Part shown: positions 11,660 through 20,207 of the stretch, piece after piece
How positions within the stretch are numbered: the first letter of the stretch is position 1
Layout: every line of letters begins with the position of its first letter
NCBI RefSeq assembly: GCF_001646785.1
Contig: NZ_LRRH01000034.1
Coordinates: 1-64,000 of the forward strand
Direction of reading: 5' to 3'
Length of the DNA stretch: 64,000 nt
DNA from: Rhodococcus phenolicus
GTDB taxonomy: Bacteria; Actinomycetota; Actinomycetes; Mycobacteriales; Mycobacteriaceae
Made by a program: the position numbers and the translations under genes
The notes under the pieces: model-generated
What the model was told of the DNA's origin: nothing
What the model saw: only the letters and a program-made list of their open reading frames with translations
The model's database searches: none

Positions 11660-13479
11660 GCGCCCAACACTTCCATGATCCGGGCCGCCTGGGCGACCGG
11701 ATCGCCGTCGGACGGGCGGAGCACCAGGTCGGGCCTCCGCGGCGGCTCGTACGGGTCGTCGACGCCGGTGAAGCCGGTGATCTCGCCGGCACGGGCGCGG
11801 GCGTACATGCCCTTGGGGTCGCGGGCCTCGCAGTCGGCCAGCGGAGTGTCGACGAACACCTCGAGGAACGGGAGGCCGGCGTCGGCGTGCTGCTGCCGGA
11901 TACGGTCGCGATCGGCCCGATAGGGACTGATCAGCGAGCAGATCGCGACCAGGCCGGCATCGGCCATCAACTGGGCGACCGCACCGACGCGACGCACGTT
12001 CTCGGCGCGGTCCTCGGGTCCGAATCCGAGGTCGGCGTTGAGACCGTGACGCAGGTTGTCGCCGTCCAGCCGGTACGCGGGGACACCCGCCGCGAGCAGG
12101 CGGCGTTCGAGTTCGGCGGCGACGGTGGATTTCCCGGACGCGGACAGGCCGGTCAGCCACACGGTCCGCCCGGTGGTGGCCCGGTCCGCGCGGACGATCT
12201 CGGCGGGATGCCACACGGCGCCGGTCTCGGCGAGGGTGGGACCGGTGATCATGCCGGCGGCGACGGTGTTGCCGGTGGACTCGTCGACGAGGACGAAACT
12301 GCCGGTGGTGCGGTTGCGCCGGTACGGGTCGAACAGAAGCGGCTGCTGAGTGCGCAGCTGAATGCGGCCGATCTCGTTGAGGTGCAACGTTGTTGCCGAC
12401 TCGTCCCGGTGCAGCGAGTTGACGTCGAGCCGGTAGTCGAGCCGCACGGCGCGGGCGTGGACGGCCTTCGTGGTGTGCAGCAGGGTGTACCGCGTGCCGG
12501 GGTCCAGGCTCGAGCGTTCGGTGAGCCAGCAGACCATCGCGTCGATCTCGGAGCCCACGAGCGGTCGGTTGTTGGGCCGGCACAGCATGTCCCCGCGGCC
12601 GATGTCACGTTCGTCCTCGAGTTCGACGCACACGGCGGCGTCGGCGAACGCGTACTCGAGCGGTTCACCACCGGGACCCCAGATGCGCTTGACGCGGGTG
12701 CCGAATCCGGAGGGCAGAGCCACCACCTCGTCGCCCGGCTTGAACACCCCGCTGGCGACGGTGCCCGCGTAACCACGGAAGTCGGCGTCGGGCCGGATGA
12801 CGTACTGGACCGGCATGCGCGCATCGATGAGGTTGTGATCGGAACCGATGTGCACCTGTTCGAGGTGGTGCAGCAACGAGGTCCCCTCGTACCACGGCAT
12901 GTTCGCGGTGCGGCTGACGACGTTGTCGCCCTGCAGCGCCGAGATCGGCACGAAGCTCAGGTCGTGGATCTCCAATTTCGCTGCGAAACGCCGGAATTCG
13001 TCGCAGATCTCGTCGAAGCGCTCCTGCGACCAGTCCACCAAATCCATCTTGTTGACGCACAGCACCAGGTGCGGCACGCCGAGCAGGCTCGACAGGAACG
13101 CGTGACGGCGGGTCTGCTCCAGGATTCCCTTGCGGGCGTCGACGAGAATGAGCGCCAGATCGGCGGTCGAGGCGCCGGTGACCATGTTGCGGGTGTACTG
13201 CTCGTGGCCGGGGGTGTCGGCGATGACGAAGCTGCGGTGCGGCGTCGCGAAGTAGCGGTACGCGACGTCGATGGTGATGCCCTGTTCGCGTTCGGCCCGC
13301 AGGCCGTCGGTGAGCAGCGCCAGGTCGGTGTGTTCGGCACCGCGGGCGCGGCTCGTGCGGGCGACGGCGTCGAGCTGGTCTTCGAAGACGGCCTTGGAAT
13401 CGAACAGCAGCCGGCCGATCAGCGTGGATTTGCCGTCGTCGACGCTGCCGGCGGTCGCGATGCGCAGCATGCGGGACAT
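11656..13479 (-). CDS. cysNC: Sulfate adenylyltransferase GTPase subunit fused to APS kinase
   Basis: Bifunctional protein of 607 residues. Residues 1 to about 430 are CysN, the GTPase that drives APS formation with CysD: GSVDDGKST, DTPGHEQY and NKMD are intact. Residues about 437-607 are CysC, which phosphorylates APS to PAPS: P-loop GLSASGKST, DGDNLRHGLN and the lid region FVDTPLADCEARDPKGMY. This fused architecture is standard in mycobacteria. ATG 13479 shares one base with the cysD stop codon (TGATG). With CysD and CysQ it forms a complete PAPS-making and PAP-clearing set. Confidence 0.96.
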   Translation of the reverse strand: MSRMLRIATAGSVDDGKSTLIGRLLFDSKAVFEDQLDAVARTSRARGAEHTDLALLTDGLRAEREQGITIDVAYRYFATPHRSFVIADTPGHEQYTRNMVTGASTADLALILVDARKGILEQTRRHAFLSSLLGVPHLVLCVNKMDLVDWSQERFDEICDEFRRFAAKLEIHDLSFVPISALQGDNVVSRTANMPWYEGTSLLHHLEQVHIGSDHNLIDARMPVQYVIRPDADFRGYAGTVASGVFKPGDEVVALPSGFGTRVKRIWGPGGEPLEYAFADAAVCVELEDERDIGRGDMLCRPNNRPLVGSEIDAMVCWLTERSSLDPGTRYTLLHTTKAVHARAVRLDYRLDVNSLHRDESATTLHLNEIGRIQLRTQQPLLFDPYRRNRTTGSFVLVDESTGNTVAAGMITGPTLAETGAVWHPAEIVRADRATTGRTVWLTGLSASGKSTVAAELERRLLAAGVPAYRLDGDNLRHGLNADLGFGPEDRAENVRRVGAVAQLMADAGLVAICSLISPYRADRDRIRQQHADAGLPFLEVFVDTPLADCEARDPKGMYARARAGEITGFTGVDDPYEPPRRPDLVLRPSDGDPVAQAARIMEVLGA

Positions 13480-14411
13480 CAGAAGTACCCCTCCTTCTTG
13501 CGGTCTTCCATGCCCGCCTCGGAGATCCGGTCGTCGGCACGGGTGGCACCGCGTTCGGTGATACGGCTCGCGGCGACCTCGGCGACGACCTCCTCCGCGG
13601 TGGCGGCGTTCGATTCGACGCATCCGGTGCAGGTCGCGTCGCCGACGGTGCGGAACCGCACGAGCGCCTCACGCGTCTCCTCCCCCGGCTGCAGCGTCAG
13701 GAACCTGGTGTGCGCGAGCAGCATTCCGTCGCGCTCGACGACCGGCCGGCGGTGTGCGTAGTACAACGACGGCAGATCGACGTTCTCGTCGCGGAGATAG
13801 GACCAGATGTCGAGTTCGGTCCAGTTCGACAGCGGGAACACGCGGATGTGCTCACCCTTGCGGTGCCGCCCGTTGTACAGGTGCCACAGTTCGGGTCGCT
13901 GCGCCTTGGGATCCCATTGCCCGAATTCGTCGCGGAAGCTGAAGATGCGCTCCTTGGCGCGGGCCTTCTCCTCGTCGCGTCGGGCGCCGCCGAACACGGC
14001 GTCGAAGCCGCCTTCCCGCAGGGCGCGCAGCAGGGTGCCGGTCTGCAGCCGGTTGCGGCTGGCGTTCGGCCCGGTCTCCTCGACCGCGCGGCCGGCGTCG
14101 ATGTCGTCCTGGACGGACGCGACGAGCAGGCGCAGGCCGAGCTTTCCGGCGACACGGTCCCGGAACTCGATGAGCTCGTCGAAGTTGTGACCGGTATCGA
14201 TGTGCAGCACCGGGAACGGCAGCGGAGCCGGCCAGAAGGCCTTGGCGGCGAGGTGGAGCATCACCACCGAATCCTTGCCGCCGGAGAACAGCAGCACGGG
14301 ACGTTCGAAGGTCGCGGCGACCTCCCGGAAGATGTGCACGGATTCGGCTTCGAGCGCGCCGAGGGGCGTCAACTCGTAGGACGGTGGTCGGAACGGCTGC
14401 GCCGTGGTCAT
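13479..14411 (-). CDS. cysD: Sulfate adenylyltransferase subunit 2
   Basis: Catalytic subunit of ATP sulfurylase, making APS from sulfate and ATP. PP-loop LLFSGGKDSVVML near residue 50 binds ATP; the PAPS-reductase-like fold continues through HIDTGHNFDE and FGGARRDEEKARAKERIFSFRD, ending with a Lys/Tyr/Phe tail typical of CysD. The 310-residue form starts at ATG 14411 with GGGAGT upstream. It is the first gene of the cysD-cysNC-cysQ operon. The leader (14412-14509) carries a promoter and a palindrome also found before the DUF1214 gene. Confidence 0.96.
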   Translation of the reverse strand: MTTAQPFRPPSYELTPLGALEAESVHIFREVAATFERPVLLFSGGKDSVVMLHLAAKAFWPAPLPFPVLHIDTGHNFDELIEFRDRVAGKLGLRLLVASVQDDIDAGRAVEETGPNASRNRLQTGTLLRALREGGFDAVFGGARRDEEKARAKERIFSFRDEFGQWDPKAQRPELWHLYNGRHRKGEHIRVFPLSNWTELDIWSYLRDENVDLPSLYYAHRRPVVERDGMLLAHTRFLTLQPGEETREALVRFRTVGDATCTGCVESNAATAEEVVAEVAASRITERGATRADDRISEAGMEDRKKEGYF

Positions 14412-14434
14412 CGGAATACTCCCAGCCCGGAGAG

Positions 14435-14456
14435 TTCGGTCCAAATATGTACCGAA
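14435..14456. promoter_or_regulatory. Palindromic operator candidate in the cysD leader (copy A)
   Basis: The core 16-mer at 14438-14453 reads GGTCCAAATATGTACC and matches GGTNCANATNTGNACC (12 of 16 positions symmetric). In this copy the symmetry extends outward to TTCGGT...ACCGAA. It lies downstream of the predicted -10 box by 23-26 nt, about +17 to +38 of the cysD transcript. The same 17-mer (14438-14454) occurs on the opposite strand at 15565-15581 before the DUF1214 gene. Confidence 0.75.
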
Positions 14457-14479
14457 TCGGTCGAAAGTGAACTACCGCA

Positions 14480-14509
14480 ACGATAGAACGAGTTCCAATT
14501 CCGGGTCAA
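14480..14509 (-). promoter_or_regulatory. cysD promoter
   Basis: On the minus strand, TTGACC (14504-14509) is followed after 18 nt by TATCGT (14480-14485), a plausible housekeeping -35/-10 pair ahead of cysD. Exactly the same hexamers and spacing occur at 15511-15540 in front of the DUF1214 operon. Confidence 0.7.
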
Positions 14510-14560
14510 CGGTCGATTCGGGGGTTCAGGACCGACCGGCGGCGAGCCTGCCTTCCGCGT

Positions 14561-15511
14561 TCAGCGCTCGGGACGCCGCCCACCGAGTTCCGCGGTGATC
14601 GCGTCGGCCGCCGCCACCAGTGCCGCGCCGCGCCGCGCGATCTCCCCAGCGTCGATCTCGTCCTCGACGTGCAGCACCACCACCAGCGACTGATGTCCGT
14701 CGGGGTCGTATGCGGGAGCGGCGAGCAGGTTCACCGCGAGCAACTCGCCGGCCGGCGCCTCCTCCGGGAACAGGACACGCTCCCCGGGACTCGACACCAG
14801 CTCTCCGAGCAGTTCGCGCAGTTCCGGCGCCAGATCGTGCGCGACCACCCCGGCCATGAGCGCGAACAACCGCTGACCACCCGGAGTGAGCGATTCGACG
14901 AGATACCCGGTGCGCCGGCACTCGTCGACCACGCGCTGCAGACGCGGGCGGTCGAGCCGGACGGGCAGGGTCGGTTCGCGCGCCAACCACCGTTCCAGGC
15001 GCTCGTCGGTGTCCCACAGTACGTACATCAGGCCCACCGGCGGCGCGAACGGGAACACCTCCCCCACGCTCGCCGCGGCGGTCGCCCCGCGCGGTCCGAC
15101 GACGTCGAGCACCGCGACGCGGTCGCCGACCACGGCCGACGCGGTGCACGCAGCGTCGAAACGCGCACCGAGTTCGGCCAGGTGCCGGTGCGCGACCGGA
15201 CCGACCGCGAAGCCGCGCTGCGCCGCGCGGCCCGCGACGATCAGCGCGGGTCCGAGCCCGTAGGTCTTGCCGACGGGGTCGCGCATCAGATAGCCGGCGT
15301 CGACGAGCGCGCTGAGGATGCCGAGGCAGGTGGGCTTGCTCAGGTCCAGTTCGCGGGCGAGTTCGGACAGCCCGAACCGTGTGTCGGGATGAGCGACGAG
15401 GTGGTCGAGAACCTGCACGACGCGCTCGGTCGGGGGCGAACGCCGCGCGGATCCCGCAGCCGGCTCGGGGGCGTCCGGGATCGGCGCCGCGGGCTCACTG
15501 GGACGAACCAT
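14561..15511 (-). CDS. IclR-family transcriptional regulator
   Basis: 316 residues: a Pro-rich N-terminal tail, a winged helix-turn-helix (about 29-90, with FGLSELARELDLSKPTCLGILSALVDAGYL) and an IclR effector-binding domain (about 100-310). Effector not predictable. ATG 15511 follows CAGGGAG. The gene sits between cysD (same strand, downstream) and the divergent DUF1214 operon; its start codon touches the -35 box of that operon's promoter. This places it to control both through the shared palindrome, but direct binding is inference. Confidence 0.9.
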   Translation of the reverse strand: MVRPSEPAAPIPDAPEPAAGSARRSPPTERVVQVLDHLVAHPDTRFGLSELARELDLSKPTCLGILSALVDAGYLMRDPVGKTYGLGPALIVAGRAAQRGFAVGPVAHRHLAELGARFDAACTASAVVGDRVAVLDVVGPRGATAAASVGEVFPFAPPVGLMYVLWDTDERLERWLAREPTLPVRLDRPRLQRVVDECRRTGYLVESLTPGGQRLFALMAGVVAHDLAPELRELLGELVSSPGERVLFPEEAPAGELLAVNLLAAPAYDPDGHQSLVVVLHVEDEIDAGEIARRGAALVAAADAITAELGGRRPER

Positions 15512-15540
15512 TGACCACTCCCTGTAACAGGTTCTATCGT
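15511..15540 (+). promoter_or_regulatory. Promoter of the DUF1214-SDR-sulfotransferase operon
   Basis: TTGACC (15511-15516), 18 nt spacer, TATCGT (15535-15540). The four bases before TATCGT are also shared with the cysD promoter (GTTCTATCGT in both). The -35 overlaps the first base of the divergent iclR start codon, so transcription of the two genes is tightly linked. Confidence 0.7.
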
Positions 15541-15564
15541 CGGGCGAAACGAAGACTACCGCAG

Positions 15565-15581
15565 CGGTACATATTTGGACC
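15565..15581. promoter_or_regulatory. Palindromic operator candidate upstream of the DUF1214 gene (copy B)
   Basis: The core at 15566-15581 reads GGTACATATTTGGACC, the exact reverse complement of copy A in the cysD leader; including the preceding C, 17 bases are identical. It begins 25 nt after the -10 box and ends just before the AGGGAG ribosome site, so a bound protein would block early transcription. Confidence 0.75.
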
Positions 15582-15595
15582 ACAGGGAGATCGAA

Positions 15596-16762
15596 GTGCT
15601 CACCGATCCACTCACCGCGGCGATCTCCGAAGCCGAGAAGATCGTCGCCACCGCGCCGCACATCCGCACCGACCAGGACCTCGCCGAGGGCTACGCCTAC
15701 CTCTCCGGCGGCATCTCGGCGTGCGTCCACGCCGCCTGGGCACACAGCAGCACCCACCCGGTACTCATCACCGGCACGGGCCCCTACAACAAGATGGGCC
15801 TGGACAACCCCGACACGCTGTACTGGGGAGCGGCCGTGCGCGACGACGCCGAATACGTCGTCACGGGCCGCCGCGGCACCACCTGCGACCTGAGCTTCCA
15901 GGTGCTCGCCGGCAACTACACCGACGCCGGCGTGCCGGGCAACGTCACCGCGTTCGACGACCGCGCGATCCGCATGGAGGACGACGGCACGTTCGAGCTG
16001 CGCTTCGGCCCCGGCCCCGCCGACCCCGAGCGCAACTACTTCACCCTCGCGCCCGGATCGACGCAACTCGTCATCCGCGAGGTGTACAGCGACTGGACAC
16101 AGCGACGCGGCACCATCCGCATCGATCGCGTCGACACCCTCGGCACCCCCGCGCCGGAACCGACGCAGGCCGACGCCGTCAAACGCTACGAACGCGCGGG
16201 TCGCGCGCTCGTCTCGCGGGTGAAGACGTGGCTGCAGTTCCCCGAGTGGTTCTACCTGAAACTGCCGGTCAACACGCTCACCGAGCCGCGCCGGACCCCC
16301 GGCGGCCTGGACACGCAGTACTCGTCCGTCGGGCACTACGAACTCGCCGACGACGAAGCCATGATCCTCACCGTTCCCGCCTCGGACGCCCCCTACCTCG
16401 GATTCCAGATCGGCAGCCTCTGGTACATCTCGCTCGACTACATCCACCACCAGACGTCGCTGAACAACTCCCAGGCGCAGGTCGATCCGGACGGCAACGT
16501 CCGCATCGTGATCTCGAACCGCAACCCGGGCATCACCAATTGGATCGAGACGCTCGGCCGCAGCCGCGGCATCCTGCAGTTCCGCTGGCAGCGCATCGAT
16601 CGCGAACTCACGGCCGCAGACGGTCCCACAGCGCAGGTCGTCCCGTTCGACGAGATCGCCGAGTCTCTTCCGTTCCACGAAGCCAACCGCATCACCGCCG
16701 AGGGGTGGTCCCGGCGGATCGCCGCCCGGCAGACCGCGATCGCTGATCGGATGCAGGCATGA
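15596..16762 (+). CDS. DUF1214 domain protein
   Basis: 388 residues, no signal peptide or membrane helix seen. The C-terminal third (about 270-370: EAMILTVPASDAPYLGFQIGSLW, NSQAQVDPDGNVRIVISNRNPGITNWIETLGRSRGILQFRW) is a DUF1214 domain. No catalytic function is established for it. Start GTG 15596 has AGGGAG 6 nt upstream; an in-frame TTG at 15575 lies inside the operator palindrome and is rejected. It overlaps the SDR gene by 4 nt. Together with the next two genes it resembles, from memory, the M. tuberculosis trio Rv3531c-Rv3530c-Rv3529c near cholesterol genes. Confidence 0.85.
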   Translation: MLTDPLTAAISEAEKIVATAPHIRTDQDLAEGYAYLSGGISACVHAAWAHSSTHPVLITGTGPYNKMGLDNPDTLYWGAAVRDDAEYVVTGRRGTTCDLSFQVLAGNYTDAGVPGNVTAFDDRAIRMEDDGTFELRFGPGPADPERNYFTLAPGSTQLVIREVYSDWTQRRGTIRIDRVDTLGTPAPEPTQADAVKRYERAGRALVSRVKTWLQFPEWFYLKLPVNTLTEPRRTPGGLDTQYSSVGHYELADDEAMILTVPASDAPYLGFQIGSLWYISLDYIHHQTSLNNSQAQVDPDGNVRIVISNRNPGITNWIETLGRSRGILQFRWQRIDRELTAADGPTAQVVPFDEIAESLPFHEANRITAEGWSRRIAARQTAIADRMQA

Positions 16763-17550
16763 GCGCGGCGACGGGACTGCTGGGAGGCAAAGTCGTCGCG
16801 ATCTCGGGTGTCGGTCCCGGCCTGGGCCGCACACTGGCGGTGCGCTGTGCCGAGAACGGCGCCGACGTCGTCCTGGCCGCCCGCACCCGCGAACGTCTCG
16901 ACGAGGTCGCGGCGGAGGTCACCGCGCTGGGCCGGCGAGCGCTGAGCGTACCCACCGACATCACCGACGACGAGTCCGCCGCCGCCCTCGTCGCCACCGC
17001 TGTCGACGAATTCGGCGCCGTGGACGTGCTGATCAACAACGCCTTCTCGGTGCCGTCCATGAAACCGCTGGCGCGCACCGACTTCCAGCAGATCCGTGAC
17101 AGTGTCGAACTGACGGTCCTCGGTGCGCTCCGCCTGACCCAGCTGTTCACCCCCACCCTGACGGCAACCGAAGGCGCTGTGGTGAACATCAATTCGATGG
17201 TGCTGCGGCATTCGCAGGAACGGTACGGAAGCTACAAGCTCGCCAAGTCCGCCCTCCTGGCGATGTCGCAGTCGCTGGCCACCGAACTCGGACCGCAGGG
17301 AATACGAGTGAATTCCGTTGCCCCCGGCTATATCTGGGGTCCGATCCTGCAGGGGTACTTCGAGCACCAGGCCGGAAAATACGGCACCACGGTCGAGCAG
17401 ATCTACGAGCACACCGCCGCGGCAGCCGACCTGCGACGCCTGCCCACCACCGAGGAGATCGCCGACGCGGTGATCTTCCTGGCCTCGCCGATGGCCTCGG
17501 CCGTCACCGGGCAGTGCCTCGACGTCAACTGCGGCGAATTTCATCACTGA
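16759..17550 (+). CDS. Short-chain dehydrogenase/reductase
   Basis: 263-residue classical SDR: the cofactor loop SGVGPGLGR (about 16-24), structural NNA motif (VDVLINNAF), catalytic Ser in NINSMVL and Tyr-x-x-x-Lys in YGSYKLAK. The basic residue pattern after beta-2 (AARTRER) hints at NADP(H). Substrate unknown; operon context with DUF1214 and sulfotransferase genes suggests a hydroxylated or keto lipid/steroid-like compound, but that is speculation. ATG overlaps the DUF1214 stop codon (ATGA). Confidence 0.92.
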   Translation: MSAATGLLGGKVVAISGVGPGLGRTLAVRCAENGADVVLAARTRERLDEVAAEVTALGRRALSVPTDITDDESAAALVATAVDEFGAVDVLINNAFSVPSMKPLARTDFQQIRDSVELTVLGALRLTQLFTPTLTATEGAVVNINSMVLRHSQERYGSYKLAKSALLAMSQSLATELGPQGIRVNSVAPGYIWGPILQGYFEHQAGKYGTTVEQIYEHTAAAADLRRLPTTEEIADAVIFLASPMASAVTGQCLDVNCGEFHH

Positions 17551-17551
17551 G

Positions 17552-17595
17552 CCGTGTGCCTTCGTGGCGGCGGGAGCCGCCACGAAGGCACACGG
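17552..17595. terminator. Perfect 20-bp hairpin between SDR and sulfotransferase genes
   Basis: Arms 17552-17571 and 17576-17595 are exact reverse complements with loop GGGA. The arms contain TGTGCCTTCGTGGCGG. A near copy sits at 29398-29440, so this may belong to a dispersed palindromic repeat rather than being a simple terminator. Lying inside the operon, it could reduce read-through or protect mRNA ends. Confidence 0.75.
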
Positions 17596-17609
17596 GGACG
17601 GAGTCCACC

Positions 17610-18758
17610 ATGACAGAACGCACCACCATCGGCGACGCCGAATCGCTGCACGAGTCCGCCAGCCGGCGGACCGGCCTGACCGACTTCGGTGACGACGACT
17701 ACCGCGGAGCCCTCGACGTACTGCTCGAGTCGTACGCCCGGGACGAGAAACTGACCCCGCTCGGCAGCAAGATGGCCCGGGTGTATCTGCGCGGCGCCCT
17801 CGTCGCGCGGCTGCTGTCCGAGGCCGCGTGGAAGCAGCACCCCGAACACGCCGACGTCGCTGTCACCCGGCCCATCTTCGTCACCGGGCTCCCCCGCACC
17901 GGCACCACCGCGCTGCACCGGCTGCTCACCGCCGACCCGTCGCACCAGGGCCTCGAGATGTGGCTGACGGAGATGCCCCAACCGCGACCGCCCCGCGACA
18001 CGTGGGCGGACGATCCGGTCTTCGCGGGCATCGAGGCAGGTTTCGCGCAGCACCACATCGAGCACCCCGAGTTCATGGGCGTGCACTACATGTCCGCCGG
18101 AGAGGTCGAGGAGTGCTGGCAGCTGCTGCGCCAGTCGTTCCGGTCCGTCTCGTACGAATGCCTCGCGCACCTGCCCACCTACTCGGGGTGGCTCGCCGAC
18201 CAGGACTGGACGAGCACGTACCGGCGGCATCGTCGCAATCTTCAGCTCATCGGCATGAACGACACCGACAAGCGGTGGGTGCTCAAGAACCCCAGTCACC
18301 TGTTCGCACTGGACGAACTGCTCACCGTGTACCCGGACGCGCTCGTCGTCGTCACCCACCGCGACCCGCGCACCATCATCCCGTCGGTGTGCAGCCTGTC
18401 CGCGCAGGCGTCCGACGGCTGGTCGGAGGTGTTCGTCGGCGACACGATCGGCCGCGGGCAGCTGGACCTGTGGGCGCGCGGGTTCGACAAGTTCAGCGAG
18501 GTCCGCGCCCGCCACGACCCGGCGCACTTCGTCGACGTCGACTACCGCGACTTCGTCGCCGACCCTCTCGGCACCGTCGGGTCGCTGTACGACCGGTTCG
18601 GGCTCGAGCTGAGCGCCGATGCGGAGTCGGCGATGGCGGCACTGCAGGGCGAGAGCCGCCGGGGCGACCGCAAGCCCGTGCACCGCTACACCCTCGAGGA
18701 GTTCGGGCTGACCGCCGCCGACGTCGACGAACGCTTCCCCGACTACGCCTTCCGCTGA
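17610..18758 (+). CDS. Sulfotransferase-family protein
   Basis: 382 residues of the Sulfotransfer_3 type. The 5' phosphosulfate loop FVTGLPRTGTTALHRLL (about 90-106) and the 3'-phosphate motif VVVTHRDPRTIIPSVCSL (about 244-261) are present, as expected for transfer of a sulfo group from PAPS. The acceptor is unknown. ATG 17610 follows GACGGAG; the frame further upstream runs through the hairpin and is not used. Third gene of the DUF1214-SDR operon. Its donor PAPS would come from CysD/CysNC and its by-product PAP would be removed by CysQ, all encoded next door under a matching promoter. Confidence 0.85.
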   Translation: MTERTTIGDAESLHESASRRTGLTDFGDDDYRGALDVLLESYARDEKLTPLGSKMARVYLRGALVARLLSEAAWKQHPEHADVAVTRPIFVTGLPRTGTTALHRLLTADPSHQGLEMWLTEMPQPRPPRDTWADDPVFAGIEAGFAQHHIEHPEFMGVHYMSAGEVEECWQLLRQSFRSVSYECLAHLPTYSGWLADQDWTSTYRRHRRNLQLIGMNDTDKRWVLKNPSHLFALDELLTVYPDALVVVTHRDPRTIIPSVCSLSAQASDGWSEVFVGDTIGRGQLDLWARGFDKFSEVRARHDPAHFVDVDYRDFVADPLGTVGSLYDRFGLELSADAESAMAALQGESRRGDRKPVHRYTLEEFGLTAADVDERFPDYAFR

Positions 18759-18834
18759 CCGCCCCTGCCGACCGCCGCCCCCGCCCTCCGGGTGATGGGA
18801 CCCGATACCCGGACAGGCCGAATGATGGTTCCCC

Positions 18835-19395
18835 TCACCCGGGGGGCACGGTGGCCCCGGGCGAGGACGGTCGGGGCAGGAGCGGCGCGAGCCGTGCGAG
18901 CAGCGGGAACAGCGTCTCGGCGATACGGTCCCCGACCTCCACGAACGCCCGGTCGGACAGTCCCACCGGATCGGAGATCCCGGGGACGCGCGCCGCCCCG
19001 CTCGGGTCGCGGAAGACGTCGAGCCGCGCGACGGTGTCGGCACCGGTGAGGGTCGCGATGCGGTGGGCCTCGGGGAGTGTGAAGGACTTCGGGGCGGCAC
19101 CGGCGGCGAGCGCGGACGCCCGGTCACGCTGGTCCTCGGTCATCGTCAGGATCAGGTCCGCCGCCGCGACCATCCGTTCGCAGAGCCGGCGGGCGCGGAA
19201 TCCGGAGGGGTCGCCGCCGAGACCCCTGATCACCGCGGCGGTGCGCGGTTCGACGGGATAGCCGACGAGCGCGCGGGTTCCGGCGCTCTCGGCCGTGAGC
19301 CCGGTCAGGCCGTGCTCGGTGGCGTACGCGCGGGTGAGCCGCTCCGCGATCACCGAGCGGCACACGTTGCCGCTGCAGACGAACAGTATGTGCAC
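18835..19395 (-). CDS. Low-molecular-weight protein tyrosine phosphatase / arsenate reductase-like protein
   Basis: About 186 residues beginning directly with the phosphate loop: ILFVCSGNVCRSVIAE (C-x5-R-S). The general-acid Asp-Pro is in ISDPVGLSD near residue 154. This is the LMW-PTP fold; protein-tyrosine, phosphosugar or arsenate activity cannot be told apart by sequence alone. GTG 19395 places the domain at the N terminus as usual; an ATG at 19452 would add 19 residues and neither has a clear ribosome site. Divergent from the MarR gene. Confidence 0.82.
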   Translation of the reverse strand: MHILFVCSGNVCRSVIAERLTRAYATEHGLTGLTAESAGTRALVGYPVEPRTAAVIRGLGGDPSGFRARRLCERMVAAADLILTMTEDQRDRASALAAGAAPKSFTLPEAHRIATLTGADTVARLDVFRDPSGAARVPGISDPVGLSDRAFVEVGDRIAETLFPLLARLAPLLPRPSSPGATVPPG

Positions 19396-19597
19396 GGGGC
19401 GGCACTCTAGCGGGAGCGAAACACGCGGTGGCAGCGCATAGTTGGTGGTCATCGGAGATACACCGACCGTTCCGGCGCCCGACACCGGCCGTTCACACCC
19501 GTCACCGCCGCCGCAACCGCGATCCGCGATCCCTGCCCGGTCTCCCGGTGCCGTGTCCGCGGCCCGACCAGGCATTCCGGCGTGGGATGATCGGGGT

Positions 19598-20125
19598 ATG
19601 CCTGCACCGCTACCGCTCGACCCGATCGCCGAAGCCCACCGCCAGTGGACCGACCACGGCTGGGGTGAGGTCGCGGACGGCATGGCCGTGGTGACTTCGC
19701 TGATGCGGGCCCAGCAGATCCTCATGGCCCGGGTGGAGGAGGTGCTCAAACCGTTCGGTCTGACCTTCGCGCGCTACGAACTGCTGACGTTGCTGCACTT
19801 CACGCGTAGTGGGGCCCTGCCGATGGCCAAGGCCAGCGCCCGCCTGCAGGTGCATCCGACGAGCGTGACGAACGCGGTGGACCGGCTCGAGTCGGCCGGG
19901 CTGGTGCGCCGCACCCCGCATCCGAGCGACCGTCGTGCGACGCTGATCGAACTCACCGACGAGGGACGGGCACTGGCGATCGAGACGACCGAGAAGCTCA
20001 ACGCGGAGGTGTTCTCACGGCCCGGCATTCCCGACGATCAGATCGAATCGCTGCTGCGGATACTGGCCGGGATGCGGCACGACGCCGGCGACTTCGACAC
20101 CGGTGGCTCGCCCACGAAGTGGTGA
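19598..20125 (+). CDS. MarR-family transcriptional regulator
   Basis: 175 residues with a winged helix-turn-helix: LTFARYELLTLLHF, then PMAKASARLQVHPTSVTNAVDRLESAGLVRRTPHPSDRRATLIELTDEG, the DxR wing signature of MarR proteins. It probably binds DNA as a dimer and responds to a small ligand. ATG 19598 has GGGG 4 nt upstream. The target is unknown; the 202-bp space shared with the divergent phosphatase gene is the obvious candidate. Confidence 0.9.
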   Translation: MPAPLPLDPIAEAHRQWTDHGWGEVADGMAVVTSLMRAQQILMARVEEVLKPFGLTFARYELLTLLHFTRSGALPMAKASARLQVHPTSVTNAVDRLESAGLVRRTPHPSDRRATLIELTDEGRALAIETTEKLNAEVFSRPGIPDDQIESLLRILAGMRHDAGDFDTGGSPTKW

Positions 20126-20165
20126 CCGTACCCGGTCCACGACCGGGGTGCGGACCCGAAAACGA

Positions 20166-20199
20166 CTGCAGGGCCGCCCCTTCCGGGGCGGCCCTGCAG
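20166..20199. terminator. Two-way terminator hairpin between marR and echA8
   Basis: Perfect 15-bp stem (CTGCAGGGCCGCCCC, 20166-20180; complement 20185-20199) with loop TTCC, between the convergent ends of the MarR gene (20125) and echA8 (20208). Confidence 0.85.
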
Positions 20200-20207
20200 T
20201 GTCACGC

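Noticed and set aside
11656-12583. A long frame continuing upstream of the CysQ start, through cysNC
   Set aside because: CysQ homology begins at the ATG at 11659, which overlaps the cysNC stop codon; the upstream part is an out-of-frame reading of CysN/CysC.
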